A DNA stretch of 64,000 bases from the NCBI GenBank assembly GCA_021325255.1, contig JAJPHP010000070.1, positions 1-64,000 on the forward strand. The letters are read 5' to 3'. The DNA comes from Nitrososphaerota archaeon. Lineage in GTDB: Archaea > Thermoproteota > Nitrososphaeria > Nitrososphaerales > CADDZS01. Shown here piece by piece: positions 35,205-44,035 of the stretch; position 1 is the stretch's first letter, and every line of letters begins with the position of its first letter. The position numbers were made by a program, and so were the translations under genes. Below the pieces are notes generated by a model, which did not search any database, had not been told where the DNA came from, and was given only the letters and a program-made list of their open reading frames with translations.

Positions 35205-37211
35205 CTACGAAGAGGCGTTCATGTTGTCCTGAATTGACCAATTCATCGCGAGCGTGACGGTGTTGCCGCTTGAATTCGTCAGGTTCGGAACCTGCACGTA
35301 GATTGCATGCCCCAGAATGTCGCTCGGCACTGAAACTTGATATTGCTGGCCGGACACGGGCTGAGAACCTAGATGGTACAGCAGATTGTTATCTGTCATG
35401 TCAACAATGTAGAGATCAGAGCAGGTGACACTGCTTCCGTTCTGTTCTGAAATCGTAATTGAAATAACCACGCTCGAGACAGTGCCGGCCTCATCTTGTA
35501 CAGTCTCCGTCAACGCCCATTCCTGATACAGAGTGCCCGTCACGAGTTGAATTGAAGCTGTCCCGGTCTGTGGGTTCGCTGGCACGGTTGGAGGCGTGCC
35601 AACAGTCGCATTATTCTGCAGATTCTGAACGCTTGCGGCCCAGGCATTGAGTATGTTTTGAAGCTGTTGAACTTTCCAGTTTGCGACATTCAATTGGCGA
35701 TAGTTCTTTACAAAGACAATCTCGACCTGCTCGCCGTTCTGAGAATCATAGTGCCGATGTATCGAGAAGATTCTGTACTTGGCATTATCTCCGAGAATGT
35801 TATCTGCAACGGTTACTGTGTCTCCGACCTGATAAGCAACGCCCGAATTGTTATCCCAAACCGTTGCCTTGTAGACATCTGTCGGATTGATCATATCCGT
35901 CAACACAGCGTTGGCGTAGGATTGAAGCAGCGTGCTGTCGTACACGTTAGGGAAATTGTAGATGTTAGACCATCTGCCGTTGGCAGTGATCGAGGAGGCA
36001 TTGTTGCTGTTCACCGAGATCTGTTGCAGGTTCGTTGATGACCCTGCTACGACAACATCGTTCACTACATTTTCAATCGAGTAATCCCACTCAGTCTTCG
36101 CAGAGTTCAAAGATGTTTGAAACTTGACTGTCGCCGATTTGTCAGTGCCAACCTGAGTTAGGAAATCAACCGTCAGGTCAGGGTTGAATCTAGTTTCAAA
36201 GACAATGGTCTGTATGAGCTGTTGCAGAGCAGCCAACGCCTTGAAGTTGTTCATTGTCGCAAGGACATGCGACGTAGAGCCTGACGTGGATCCTCCAACA
36301 AGCGTTGGGCTGTATTGGCACGCGAGAATATCATCGAATACCTGAAGTGCGGTCGCGTTGGGCTGGTACACCTCCATCCACAGCCCGTTCGCGTGCAGGT
36401 TGATCTGCGTGCCGGGTGTTGAGGGCGTCTGCATCAACATGCAAAAGTATCTGACCTTGGTCAGGTCGAACGCCCCAGATTGCGACGTGTACGAATTCAC
36501 GTCAATTTCAATTGTTTCAAAATACGTGGCATTGACATTGTACTGCGTGAAGGTGAGCGGCCAGATATACGTCCTCGAATGACCATTAATGTCAATCAGC
36601 ACTAGACCAAAGCTGCAACCCGCTGTGCCACTCAGTTTTCCCTTGATCCTGAACCAATTTGTGGACTGATTGTAACCGTAAGTTAGGTCAGTGCCGCCCG
36701 AACCCAGATCATAGCCCGCCATATAGATTGTGCTTCCAACAGGATTGTTCTTCTGAAGCTGAAGGTATCCGCCTACAATCGAAGAATTATCAAAGGCATT
36801 GTAGAGGCTATCAGGATTCTCTACGAGGTTTGTTGTTGAAGAACATGCGTTGATCTGAGTGTTAACTAGGTTTGTAGTCTGTGCATAGTTGACGTAGTAC
36901 AGCCCGCCTTTCTCGAAAAGCTCGCGACTGAGATAGACCTTAGTATCCCTGCAAATGAGGTTGTAGAACTTTGCACCGGACGAGTCATAGCCTTTCTGAT
37001 ATCCAACCCCTAGGCCCCGCCATATCAATGTCCCGTCTCTCTTGATCTGAATGTCGGCCCCCACGCCGTTTGATGAGAGGAGTGTCGAGGAATCAGGGAA
37101 TTGAACTGTACAATTGCCGACTGAGAGATCCAAGGATGAATTGAAATCGAGGCTCTGCCAAGTAACGGACTGCTCCCCCGCAATGTAGACCGTGTATTCT
37201 CCAATCGTCAT
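35205..37211 (-). CDS. Tail hub / tail-tip protein with galactose-binding-like insert
   Basis: This is a 668-residue protein. Residues 1-120 form a hub-like domain (WQSLDFNSSLDLSVGNCTVQF, then LIWRGLGVGYQKGY). A carbohydrate-binding-like insert follows (about 130-285, with TNWFRIKGKLSG and INLHANGLWMEVY). A domain from 300-520 resembles the baseplate-hub or Gp37-like part of siphovirus tail proteins (ALQQLIQTIVFETRFNPDLTVDFL, YQVGDTVTVADNI, YRIFSIHRHYDSQNGEQVEIVFV). The last 130 residues are beta-rich and may form a fibre base. It is located between the tape measure and the Dit-like pair, the normal place of Tal-type proteins. Confidence 0.72.
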   Translation of the reverse strand: MTIGEYTVYIAGEQSVTWQSLDFNSSLDLSVGNCTVQFPDSSTLLSSNGVGADIQIKRDGTLIWRGLGVGYQKGYDSSGAKFYNLICRDTKVYLSRELFEKGGLYYVNYAQTTNLVNTQINACSSTTNLVENPDSLYNAFDNSSIVGGYLQLQKNNPVGSTIYMAGYDLGSGGTDLTYGYNQSTNWFRIKGKLSGTAGCSFGLVLIDINGHSRTYIWPLTFTQYNVNATYFETIEIDVNSYTSQSGAFDLTKVRYFCMLMQTPSTPGTQINLHANGLWMEVYQPNATALQVFDDILACQYSPTLVGGSTSGSTSHVLATMNNFKALAALQQLIQTIVFETRFNPDLTVDFLTQVGTDKSATVKFQTSLNSAKTEWDYSIENVVNDVVVAGSSTNLQQISVNSNNASSITANGRWSNIYNFPNVYDSTLLQSYANAVLTDMINPTDVYKATVWDNNSGVAYQVGDTVTVADNILGDNAKYRIFSIHRHYDSQNGEQVEIVFVKNYRQLNVANWKVQQLQNILNAWAASVQNLQNNATVGTPPTVPANPQTGTASIQLVTGTLYQEWALTETVQDEAGTVSSVVISITISEQNGSSVTCSDLYIVDMTDNNLLYHLGSQPVSGQQYQVSVPSDILGHAIYVQVPNLTNSSGNTVTLAMNWSIQDNMNASS

Positions 37212-37214
37212 TTT

Positions 37215-40067
37215 CTAATAGAGCACCGCCAGGGATTGAGCGAGTTGCTGCAGCCTGGAATTGACACTCGTTTGCCAATCGTAATCCGATTTCGTGTCGA
37301 GGTTTGCCACATCAAATGTTACGTTAAAGTTCTGTTGCGGTGAAGAAATAATCTGCGAGGGCCTGCTGAGTGATTGCATTACACTCTCTGGAATCACGAA
37401 CTCGGGCTCTTGCTCTCCGATCAGTGCTAGTGTAGGCTGTGTGACAAAGCCTCCAGACGCAAAGCGAGGCACTGCAGAGCTTTGAGAATTGCCCTGAGTA
37501 TTGCTAGAGTTTGCGGCCCCAGTGATTGCATTCCATGCCGCACTCAGAGTTCCCCAGATACTCTGAACCGTCTGCAAAGCTTGAATGAGGTCTGCGAGTG
37601 CAACGCCAATAGTGGAATCGTAGCCTTTCTTGACGTTCGCCCAAGCAGTGGTAATCTCCTGCCATATTGGAGAGATAAGACCATCGTACAATACTCCAAT
37701 ACCTTCTAATGCGGTTCTTAGAGCATTCCAAACAACGTATCCACTGGAATCCCAGACTGTTTTAATGTCAAAGAATGCAGTCGTAATACTCGTCCAAATC
37801 GTGTCGATGGTATTGTAAGCTACTCTCACTCCTGACCAGAGTCCGAGTATCCCTTCCCAAACCACCTTGAAGACGCTCTCGTACACGGTCTTTACATCAG
37901 TCCACGCAGTGCCTAATGCGTCCCAGATTCCCTTGATTGAAGAGTCCCACAGTCCCTTGACTGTGTTCCACGCCGAGGTGAGAGCGTCCCAAACAGGCTT
38001 TACAACAGAGTCGTAAACAGTCTTGATTGCAATCCACGCGGAGCTCAACGCGTCAAAGATCGGCTTGATGAAGATATTATAGAAAGAGCCAACCGAAACG
38101 AATGCGGCAATTAACTCGCCAAACATTGGAGCAATCGAGGATTTGTAGGCAGTGCCAATGGCCGCGAACATTTTGTTCAGGTCGTCGAATGCTGGCTTTA
38201 GAATTCCATAGTAGAGGCCGGAGATCAGGATATATCCCATATTGAATGCTGCAAAAACAGGGGCCATGTAGGTGGTGAACGCACTGTTGATGTCTCCGAA
38301 TGTCTTGATCCACGCCCCGTCTGTTTTGTTCGCAGAGTCCGAGGATTTCTTTGAGCTATCCTGACTTACTACGCCTAATGCCTCTAGCACGGGCAAGAGC
38401 ACGTTGTTCCAGAACGCTTGAATTTGCTGAAAGACGAATCCAACAGTCTTTGACAGGTCGTCAAAGAGACCAGCCCAGAAGTCTATCGCGTCCTGAATTC
38501 CCTGCGTGATGATGTAGAGTATCGGCTTCAGGACCGCATTGAACATTGTCAGGAATGAGTTGAAAATTACGTTGACTGTGGTCTCAAACTGTCTGAACAA
38601 GAGAATCCAGAAATTGACAAAACCACCAATCCCAGCTCCGATGAAATTCAGAGCCGGTTGCAAAATAGTATTGTACGCGGTCTGTATTCCATGAAAGACG
38701 GTCATCACGGCCTCTGCGAAGGCTTGGATGACAATTATCCAGTCCTGCACGTACTGGATTATCCCTGTCTTTATCGCGTCTAGGACAGGTTGAATCACTC
38801 CCGAGTAGACCTGCTCTAACCCGGAGAATGCCATGCGTGAGGCATCGGCGAATAATTGAAACTCTTTGACGTAGCTTTGAATGTAAACTTCAACGACGCT
38901 TTGAAGGAAGCCAAATACTGCTCTGCCAGCCTGCTCCAACGCGCTTAGTGCTTCATTTACCGCGTTAATGACGAGAGTCCAATTCCTGAAACCGTTTGTT
39001 ACGTATGCTATCGCCGCAATCAGCCCGCCCACCGCGAGCAAGACAATCCCGATTGGATTTGCGTCCATCGCCGCATTGAGCAGCCATTGTGCCGCCGTCC
39101 ACGCAGTGGTGGCAACGGCTGCTGCTCCCGAAGCGATTGCACTCGCAATTGCAGAGGCGCTCAGTGCGTCGGTGTCGATAGCTTCAATCCTTGCAGCTAT
39201 CGAGTGTGCAATCGCTGAGGCTGTAAGCTCGCCTTCCTTTGCCGATGTTAGTCCGAAGAATGTTGTTAGCGTTGGTAGCTCCGCAAGGACAGTTGGAATT
39301 GTAGATGCCCCGAGCATGACAAACTGCATGATCATCTGCTCGTTTGCCATTTGCAACCTGTTTTGAGCCGCAGAGAGTGAATTCTGCGCAGTTGCGAGAG
39401 ATGCTGTTGCATTCTGTGCATTCCTCTGAGCAGTTTCGAGCCTGCGATATGCTTCCTGCCCCTGGAGTGTATTCTCGGATCCTGTCGAAAGGACGCGATT
39501 GTACACTTGTTGTGCAAGGGCAAGCTGCTGGTTTGCCTGTGCCACCTGGTTCTGGGCTCTCGTCAGTGATTCGTTGGCACTCTGCAACCTCAGAGTGGCG
39601 TCCTGCTGTCGAGTTTGTGCGTCGATCACGCCAAACGTTGCAGTCGTAGCCATCGTCATTGTAGAGCCTAGGGCGGCCATCTTGCTCATCTGGTCTGAAA
39701 GGCTCATTGATGTTTGCTGAACCGTCTGCCCAGCGTTCTGAACTGCTCCGCCAAAGCTCTCGGTTGCTCCCGTCGCAGCGTTCTCTGCGGTGGTGATGCT
39801 CTCAAGATTTGACGACATTGCAGAGGCTGATGATGAGAATGCTTCCATTGAAGATGTAGTCGCGGAGGTTGCAGTGTCAAAATTACTCGAAAGACCCTGA
39901 ACCTCATTAGATAGCTCAGTGCTCGATGAAGTTAGGGTTGATTCTGTGGAAGTGAGGCCGCTTATTTCGTTGGAGATGCTCTGCATCTTCGAGAGAAAAT
40001 TATCTAAAGCCTCTGAAAATTGGTCTTGAACCTGAATCGGTATCTCGACGCCTTCTGATGAGCTCAT
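37215..40067 (-). CDS. Tail tape measure protein
   Basis: This is a 950-residue protein, the longest of the element. Residues 1-250 are Ser/Thr/Gln-rich coiled coil (including ANESLTRAQNQVAQANQQL). Residues about 300-370 are hydrophobic with two possible membrane helices (an Ala-rich stretch and GIVLLAVGGLIAAIAYV). The remainder consists of degenerate helical repeats of about 30 residues containing VWDAL, AWNTVK and LWDSS units. The C-terminus has the segment RFASGGFVTQPTLALIGE, found in many tape measure proteins. Tail length would be about 140 nm. The ATG immediately follows the TAA of the upstream membrane protein. Confidence 0.9.
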   Translation of the reverse strand: MSSSEGVEIPIQVQDQFSEALDNFLSKMQSISNEISGLTSTESTLTSSSTELSNEVQGLSSNFDTATSATTSSMEAFSSSASAMSSNLESITTAENAATGATESFGGAVQNAGQTVQQTSMSLSDQMSKMAALGSTMTMATTATFGVIDAQTRQQDATLRLQSANESLTRAQNQVAQANQQLALAQQVYNRVLSTGSENTLQGQEAYRRLETAQRNAQNATASLATAQNSLSAAQNRLQMANEQMIMQFVMLGASTIPTVLAELPTLTTFFGLTSAKEGELTASAIAHSIAARIEAIDTDALSASAIASAIASGAAAVATTAWTAAQWLLNAAMDANPIGIVLLAVGGLIAAIAYVTNGFRNWTLVINAVNEALSALEQAGRAVFGFLQSVVEVYIQSYVKEFQLFADASRMAFSGLEQVYSGVIQPVLDAIKTGIIQYVQDWIIVIQAFAEAVMTVFHGIQTAYNTILQPALNFIGAGIGGFVNFWILLFRQFETTVNVIFNSFLTMFNAVLKPILYIITQGIQDAIDFWAGLFDDLSKTVGFVFQQIQAFWNNVLLPVLEALGVVSQDSSKKSSDSANKTDGAWIKTFGDINSAFTTYMAPVFAAFNMGYILISGLYYGILKPAFDDLNKMFAAIGTAYKSSIAPMFGELIAAFVSVGSFYNIFIKPIFDALSSAWIAIKTVYDSVVKPVWDALTSAWNTVKGLWDSSIKGIWDALGTAWTDVKTVYESVFKVVWEGILGLWSGVRVAYNTIDTIWTSITTAFFDIKTVWDSSGYVVWNALRTALEGIGVLYDGLISPIWQEITTAWANVKKGYDSTIGVALADLIQALQTVQSIWGTLSAAWNAITGAANSSNTQGNSQSSAVPRFASGGFVTQPTLALIGEQEPEFVIPESVMQSLSRPSQIISSPQQNFNVTFDVANLDTKSDYDWQTSVNSRLQQLAQSLAVLY

Positions 40068-40604
40068 TTAGTATTCTTCGTCATTCTCCATCTTGTATGA
40101 TTCAAGCCGTGTCTTTTCCCCCGTATCAAGGACCATGTTGCCAGTTGCTTCCACATTGAAAATTGTAGGCATTTGAAGTACCGTATCATTGTGGAATGCG
40201 AGAAGATTCAACGCATTCCATGCAGGCGCGACCGCTGAGACTGACGCGAAAAGCAAAATGAACGAGATATTCGGACAGAGAAATGAGATTATGATTCCTC
40301 GACCTATGAGATTGATTGTTATCGCGAAAACAAGGCCACGCAAATCTCCGAGACGATTTAGAAAGTAGCGGTAGAAGTTTTGCTCTTTGTAGCCCTGCCT
40401 TAGACCATAAGTTGTAAGGGCGATGTCAACAAAGGCAAGATCGTAGGCAATGCATATTGCCAGCACCAACCCCATATTCAGCAAAACTAGATACAGCGCG
40501 AAAGGAAAGACTATGAATCCAAAAAACATGACGAGCATGTTTAGGGCTTCTAGTCGAGCATCGTCTTTATGCGTGCGAGTGCTATACAATGCCTGTAAAT
40601 TCAC
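40068..40604 (-). CDS. Membrane protein, DUF5658-like
   Basis: This is a 178-residue protein with four predicted helices (MLVMFFGFIVFPFALYLVLL, LVLAICIAYDLAFVDIALTTYG, LVFAITINLIGRGIIISFL, ISFILLFASVSAVAPAWNAL) and polar ends. The segment FVDIALTTYGLRQGYKEQN resembles the short archaeal membrane proteins grouped as DUF5658. GTG at 40604 is used. Its TAA and the tape-measure ATG are adjacent, so translation is coupled. A membrane protein at this position of a tail operon is unusual. Confidence 0.65.
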   Translation of the reverse strand: MNLQALYSTRTHKDDARLEALNMLVMFFGFIVFPFALYLVLLNMGLVLAICIAYDLAFVDIALTTYGLRQGYKEQNFYRYFLNRLGDLRGLVFAITINLIGRGIIISFLCPNISFILLFASVSAVAPAWNALNLLAFHNDTVLQMPTIFNVEATGNMVLDTGEKTRLESYKMENDEEY

Positions 40605-40616
40605 CTGAAATAAGAA

Positions 40617-41075
40617 TCAACTTGATAACTGCTGGCGAAAGAGCGCAATCAAATCATCTTGCACCTTTTCCCAGCCCATTTGAACCGCAGGCCCAAGAAA
40701 GCTGTATTTTCCTTCTTCAATGCCGGGGTTCAACACGCTTTTTGCAAATACTTCACGCCCGCCCATCGTAAAATGAAGAGCTCGGGCATTCTTTGCCTCA
40801 ATCGTATGAGGGCGCGTGCCAAACTCTAGAAACTTCGCGTATGGGGCCTCTGCTACCACAAGTACACTCGTTGGCGTGTCGCCTCGCTTGACCAAAATTG
40901 AAGATTGAAGGAAACCCGTTTTCTTGGGAGCGAGGCTCTTTGCAACAGCTGCGATGTTCGCGTTGACGGAATCGAAAAGGGTGTCCTGAACCATTTGATC
41001 TGCCTCTGTCGAGAGACTGCGGATTTTTTCCATTATCTCTCTTAAGCCGTTCATTTGAATCGTAATGCCGATCAT
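40617..41075 (-). CDS. HK97 gp10-like tail-completion protein
   Basis: This is a 152-residue protein. The segments SLAPKKTGFLQSSILVKRG and VAEAPYAKFLEFGTRPHTIE are the signature of the HK97-gp10-like head-tail joining family. The N-terminus is MIGITIQMNGLREIMEKI; the second Met (41054) is an alternative start. It lies between tail-tube-related genes and the tape measure rather than beside the head genes, so the order is shuffled relative to lambda-like viruses. Confidence 0.85.
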   Translation of the reverse strand: MIGITIQMNGLREIMEKIRSLSTEADQMVQDTLFDSVNANIAAVAKSLAPKKTGFLQSSILVKRGDTPTSVLVVAEAPYAKFLEFGTRPHTIEAKNARALHFTMGGREVFAKSVLNPGIEEGKYSFLGPAVQMGWEKVQDDLIALFRQQLSS

Positions 41076-41096
41076 GTGTTCAGGATCCCAGCGACT

Positions 41097-41345
41097 TTAA
41101 TTTTCAAGTATCATAGTTAGGACAATGCTTGTAATGTCTGAGACCTCTTGCGACATCTTATTGCCATAATAATCCAGCACGCAATCGAGTATCGACATTC
41201 TCAGACGGCTAACTATGATGGTCTTGGAGTGTGCCCTGTTCATCAATGCGTTGAAAGCTCCTAGGGTATTGATTATCTTCCTGCACATATCGAAAGAGAG
41301 CTGGTATTGGCCGTCTTCCAGAACAATAATGCCCTTGTCGAGCAT
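41097..41345 (-). CDS. Small helical protein of the tail operon
   Basis: This is an 82-residue protein (MLDKGIIVLEDGQYQLSF, then MCRKIINTLGAFNALMNR and a C-terminal ISDITS-like region ending LTMILEN), of unknown function. The frame is open to 41540, but the upstream part overlaps the -1 frame of the chaperone gene, which has stronger coding character, so the start is placed at ATG 41345, 8 nt after that frame's TGA. It may act with the tail chaperones. It has no recognised motif. Confidence 0.55.
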   Translation of the reverse strand: MLDKGIIVLEDGQYQLSFDMCRKIINTLGAFNALMNRAHSKTIIVSRLRMSILDCVLDYYGNKMSQEVSDITSIVLTMILEN

Positions 41346-41353
41346 TTGAAAGA

Positions 41354-41934
41354 TCAGCCCTTCGGCAACGGTATTCCAAGCCTCGACCGCTGTAGCAATT
41401 CTTTCTTGTCCTGCTGCAACTGGCTGTCTGAGGCCTGTTTTTCTTTGAGTGCGACTACCGTTACGGCGAGCATCTGGAACTGTGTCGTTGACAGTCTGAG
41501 TATTTCCCCGAACGTAATGGGAATCCCGAACTCTTGGCATAATCTCCCTACCGTAACTAATTCGAGGAACTTGTTCGGGGCTCCACTTCCGATCTGGACA
41601 CTATATCTAAAAAATCCGCCACGTCGGAATCTAGGATGTTGAGGCGCTGGCAGCTGAACAAGAGCTTGCGAGTGTATTTCGTCGGCAGTTTCCTGATTGT
41701 CTCCACCGTGAACTCACCAAATTCTTTCGGCCATGTTTCGGGTACGATGGAATGGAAGATCATGTTAGCGTCGAGACTCGCCTGATCCACTTCGGGGGCT
41801 TTCTTGCCCTTGCTCCATACTTGCGATTGAACGCGAATCTTACTCTCCTCTTCGGTTGAGAGCTCCCGTATCCTTATTCCGTGGCCTGCAACGTTCACGG
41901 TTGCCTCTTGGCGTTGAATCCCTGTCGCACTCAT
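41354..41934 (-). CDS. Tail assembly chaperone, long form produced by -1 frameshift (gpG-GT type)
   Basis: The zero frame (41934-41557, 125 residues) begins MSATGIQRQEATVNVAGHG and has the helical middle NMIFHSIVPETWPKEFGEF typical of tail assembly chaperones, ending TSSSN. At 41614-41608 the minus strand reads T TTT TTA in the correct phase. Slipping back one base opens a frame with no stop down to TGA at 41354-41356: it continues as RYSVQIGSGAPNKFLELVTV and GRLCQEFGIPITFGEILRLS, ending GIPLPKG. The fusion is about 193 residues. Position (after the tail tube, before the tape measure) is exactly that of lambda G/GT. Two products are therefore expected, the short one at 41557-41934 and the long fusion. 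Confidence 0.82.
41608..41614 (-). promoter_or_regulatory. Programmed -1 frameshift heptamer T TTT TTA
   Basis: The minus-strand heptamer is TTTTTTA, with zero-frame codons GAT TTT TTA. This matches the X XXY YYZ slippery rule, the same sequence as the HIV-1 gag-pol site. No -1-frame stop occurs upstream in the overlap, and the zero-frame stop follows 16 codons later at 41559-41557. Confidence 0.8.
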
Positions 41935-42028
41935 CTTTCTTCTCGATTACTCCTGTCGGGCTAGACCAATGCCAAAAAAAGGGGCGCATTGGTTTCGTCT
42001 TAATTTGCAAAGACTCGTCAGTAGCCTC

Positions 42029-42328
42029 TTACTGCTTTGCAGATGCGGTTATTGTGGCGGGCTGTGCGTTGCTGCTGTTGCTGCTCTTTTGCTGAGCCAC
42101 CGACTCCATGACCTTTGGCAGGACAGCCTCAATTTGCTGGGTGAGTGTGTCGGTCGAGACTGTTCCATTATCGACTTCAGCTATCAGGTCTGATACGAGA
42201 TAGCCTCCCGCCAATCCGACGGTTGGTCCGACGATTCCTGTGTTTGTCGCCAATCCGAGCGCGAAACCGCAGATCGCGAGAACAAAGTCGAGAATCTTCT
42301 TTCTTCCAGCACTTACTTTGGTACTCAT
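42029..42328 (-). CDS. Small membrane protein of the tail operon
   Basis: This is a 99-residue protein. A basic N-terminus (MSTKVSAGRKKI) is followed by two hydrophobic segments with a Gly-rich turn (FVLAICGFALGLATNTGIVGPTVGLAGGYLVSDLI), then an acidic helix and a Ser/Ala/Gln tail. It could be a holin-like protein or a tail-associated membrane protein; function unknown. A GGTGA element lies 14 nt before the ATG at 42328. It sits between the tail tube and the chaperone. Confidence 0.65.
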   Translation of the reverse strand: MSTKVSAGRKKILDFVLAICGFALGLATNTGIVGPTVGLAGGYLVSDLIAEVDNGTVSTDTLTQQIEAVLPKVMESVAQQKSSNSSNAQPATITASAKQ

Positions 42329-42363
42329 TTTGTTTTTCTTTTCACCCCATCATCGTAATTTGC

Positions 42364-43242
42364 CTACGTAAGCGAGGCACTCTCTGCTACGCCAGTATAT
42401 TTTTCGTAAATTACATCCTTAACTTGGATCGACTTGCCCTGCTTTTGGAAGAACGCATTGCTCAACGTTAGTATGGAGGTTCCATTTTTCAGCGGAGCTG
42501 CGATCGTCTGAGAAGTGTTGTTGAGCAGCGCGGAATAGTTCGCAGTCGCTTCAAGCATGATGGTCACGTCGAATGTAATGTCGCGAATCGAAGGCACGAT
42601 GTATTTCGCAGTGGATTGACCGATTGCCCTCACTCGCTGAAGGTTTCGGTTGAAATTCACCGTCATGTCTTGGATGTCATACGCGGTTCCTCCAAAAGTG
42701 ATCCCCGAAGCTCCAGGGTCAGTGAATACCCAGGGCGTTGTACCTGGATCTGAGGCGTGGCTACCTGTTCCTGTCGGGTCGGTGCTTGTGTAGGCAGAGA
42801 TGCTTTGAGCAAAGAGCTTCAGATTGCCCCGAAGTTCCTTGCCGAGCTGCCATTTGATCGACCCTGAATCGGGTCGGCAACCCAGCGCCTCAAGATAGTT
42901 GGTCGTTCCAGAAATCTTTGGAGAGATCAATACCGAGAGGGACTTGTCTATGGAGCCAGCTCCGCCACCTTGGGAGTTGACAAGGTACTTGAGAAATGTG
43001 GACGCCTGCAAGGCATAGTCCAGAGTAACATCATAGTTGTCTGCTCCTTTGACAACGCTCTTGAGATCCTCTGTTCCAAGATTTCGGATGAGGATCGAAC
43101 CCATGTCCGCCGTGTCGGAATACTGCAGATCCGTTCCAATCCAGTTCCAGGTTGGGTTCGTCGGTTGAGTTCCGAAGGTCGTTTCTTCTACGTACTCGGC
43201 ACTGTGCGCCACTAATAATCCGAGAGATGGTGAATAACTCAT
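42364..43242 (-). CDS. Major tail tube protein
   Basis: This is a 292-residue protein with the features of phage tail tube proteins. The N-terminus SAEYVEETTFGTQPTNPTWNWIG matches the EExTfGT pattern common to many tube subunits. The middle shows beta-rich segments (NYDVTLDYALQASTFLKYL), and the C-terminal half has TFDVTIMLEATANYSALL and FFQKQGKSIQVKDVIYEKY. Position between the tail terminator and the chaperone is standard. Together with the tape measure it implies a non-contractile tube, as no sheath gene is present. Confidence 0.82.
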   Translation of the reverse strand: MSYSPSLGLLVAHSAEYVEETTFGTQPTNPTWNWIGTDLQYSDTADMGSILIRNLGTEDLKSVVKGADNYDVTLDYALQASTFLKYLVNSQGGGAGSIDKSLSVLISPKISGTTNYLEALGCRPDSGSIKWQLGKELRGNLKLFAQSISAYTSTDPTGTGSHASDPGTTPWVFTDPGASGITFGGTAYDIQDMTVNFNRNLQRVRAIGQSTAKYIVPSIRDITFDVTIMLEATANYSALLNNTSQTIAAPLKNGTSILTLSNAFFQKQGKSIQVKDVIYEKYTGVAESASLT

Positions 43243-43316
43243 TTTGCTGTTTTATCACTTTGATTTCTTCCTTGTCACCTTGTAATTTGACAAAGCGTAA
43301 GATCTGAGAAATATTC

Positions 43317-43811
43317 TCAATTCACGACGCTCCTCCACAACTCAACGAGAAAGGTAACGTCATACCTGTCAGGTGTTACTGATGTCTCGGGGCCTGGGTA
43401 AGGACCAGCGGAGAGTTTCATCAGCACCCAATTTCCCGATCCGTCAACGGTCGATTGTTTCTGGACAATGACGGCGCGAATTGATTCCCATATTTTCACC
43501 ATGCCGTTGTATCCGGAGATGTTCGGACTCTGATAGGTCTGCGTCAGGAGGTGGCACTCGATATAGTGCTTGTGCAGCCAACGCGAGTTTGGCGAATCCC
43601 CGATATTCTGGGGTTTTACAACTGTGTGGTGAACGGGGCCGACCTGAATCAGAGGCATTATTCTCTGTTTCTTTTGGGAAAATGGAAAAGTCTCCACGTC
43701 AAAGCCGCTATTTGCGTAGGTCTCTGTTGCGGGCGTTGCGTCATCGCTCTGGTAGCTGACATTATTCTGGAGAACAGAAACTACCGCCGCGAGAGGATCC
43801 GCTACATTCAA
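43317..43811 (-). CDS. Putative tail terminator / head-tail joining protein
   Basis: This is a 164-residue protein, mixed alpha/beta, with YIECHLLTQTYQSPNISGYNG and a C-terminal strand pair (RYDVTFLVELWRSV). Size and location immediately upstream of the tube gene fit a tail terminator (neck) protein, a role assigned by position. Its ATG overlaps the stop of the preceding zinc-ribbon gene by 4 bp. Confidence 0.6.
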   Translation of the reverse strand: MNVADPLAAVVSVLQNNVSYQSDDATPATETYANSGFDVETFPFSQKKQRIMPLIQVGPVHHTVVKPQNIGDSPNSRWLHKHYIECHLLTQTYQSPNISGYNGMVKIWESIRAVIVQKQSTVDGSGNWVLMKLSAGPYPGPETSVTPDRYDVTFLVELWRSVVN

Positions 43812-44032
43812 TTACTAGAGCCTCCATTCCCCGATGAAGAAATTGGTTTTAGATCAAAATTTTTGCTGATCGCACACGATAAGTGGTAATAGTACGCCCT
43901 GCGATTTTTTCTTCTGAATAGTTCATCGCCGACTGCAAAATACTTCCCGCATACCGTGCAAGCTACGCTCATGAATTTCTCGACATTTCGAGGAGTAATG
44001 CGATACTGTGATTTTGTCTTCGAGATTCGCAT
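43808..44032 (-). CDS. Small zinc-ribbon-like protein
   Basis: This is a 74-residue basic protein with CTVCGKYFAVGDELFRRKNRR followed by HLSCAISKNF: a C-x2-C and H-x2-C arrangement of one zinc finger. Its TAA overlaps the next gene's ATG. In virus neck operons such proteins are often small structural or regulatory factors; the role is unknown. Confidence 0.7.
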   Translation of the reverse strand: MRISKTKSQYRITPRNVEKFMSVACTVCGKYFAVGDELFRRKNRRAYYYHLSCAISKNFDLKPISSSGNGGSSN

Positions 44033-44035
44033 GGT

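Noticed and set aside
41346..41540. N-terminal part of an open frame (MPRVRDSHYV...) upstream of the 82-residue protein
   Set aside because: It overlaps the -1 frame of the tail chaperone, which has better coding character and the slippery heptamer; this third frame is likely open by chance, so the start was moved to 41345.
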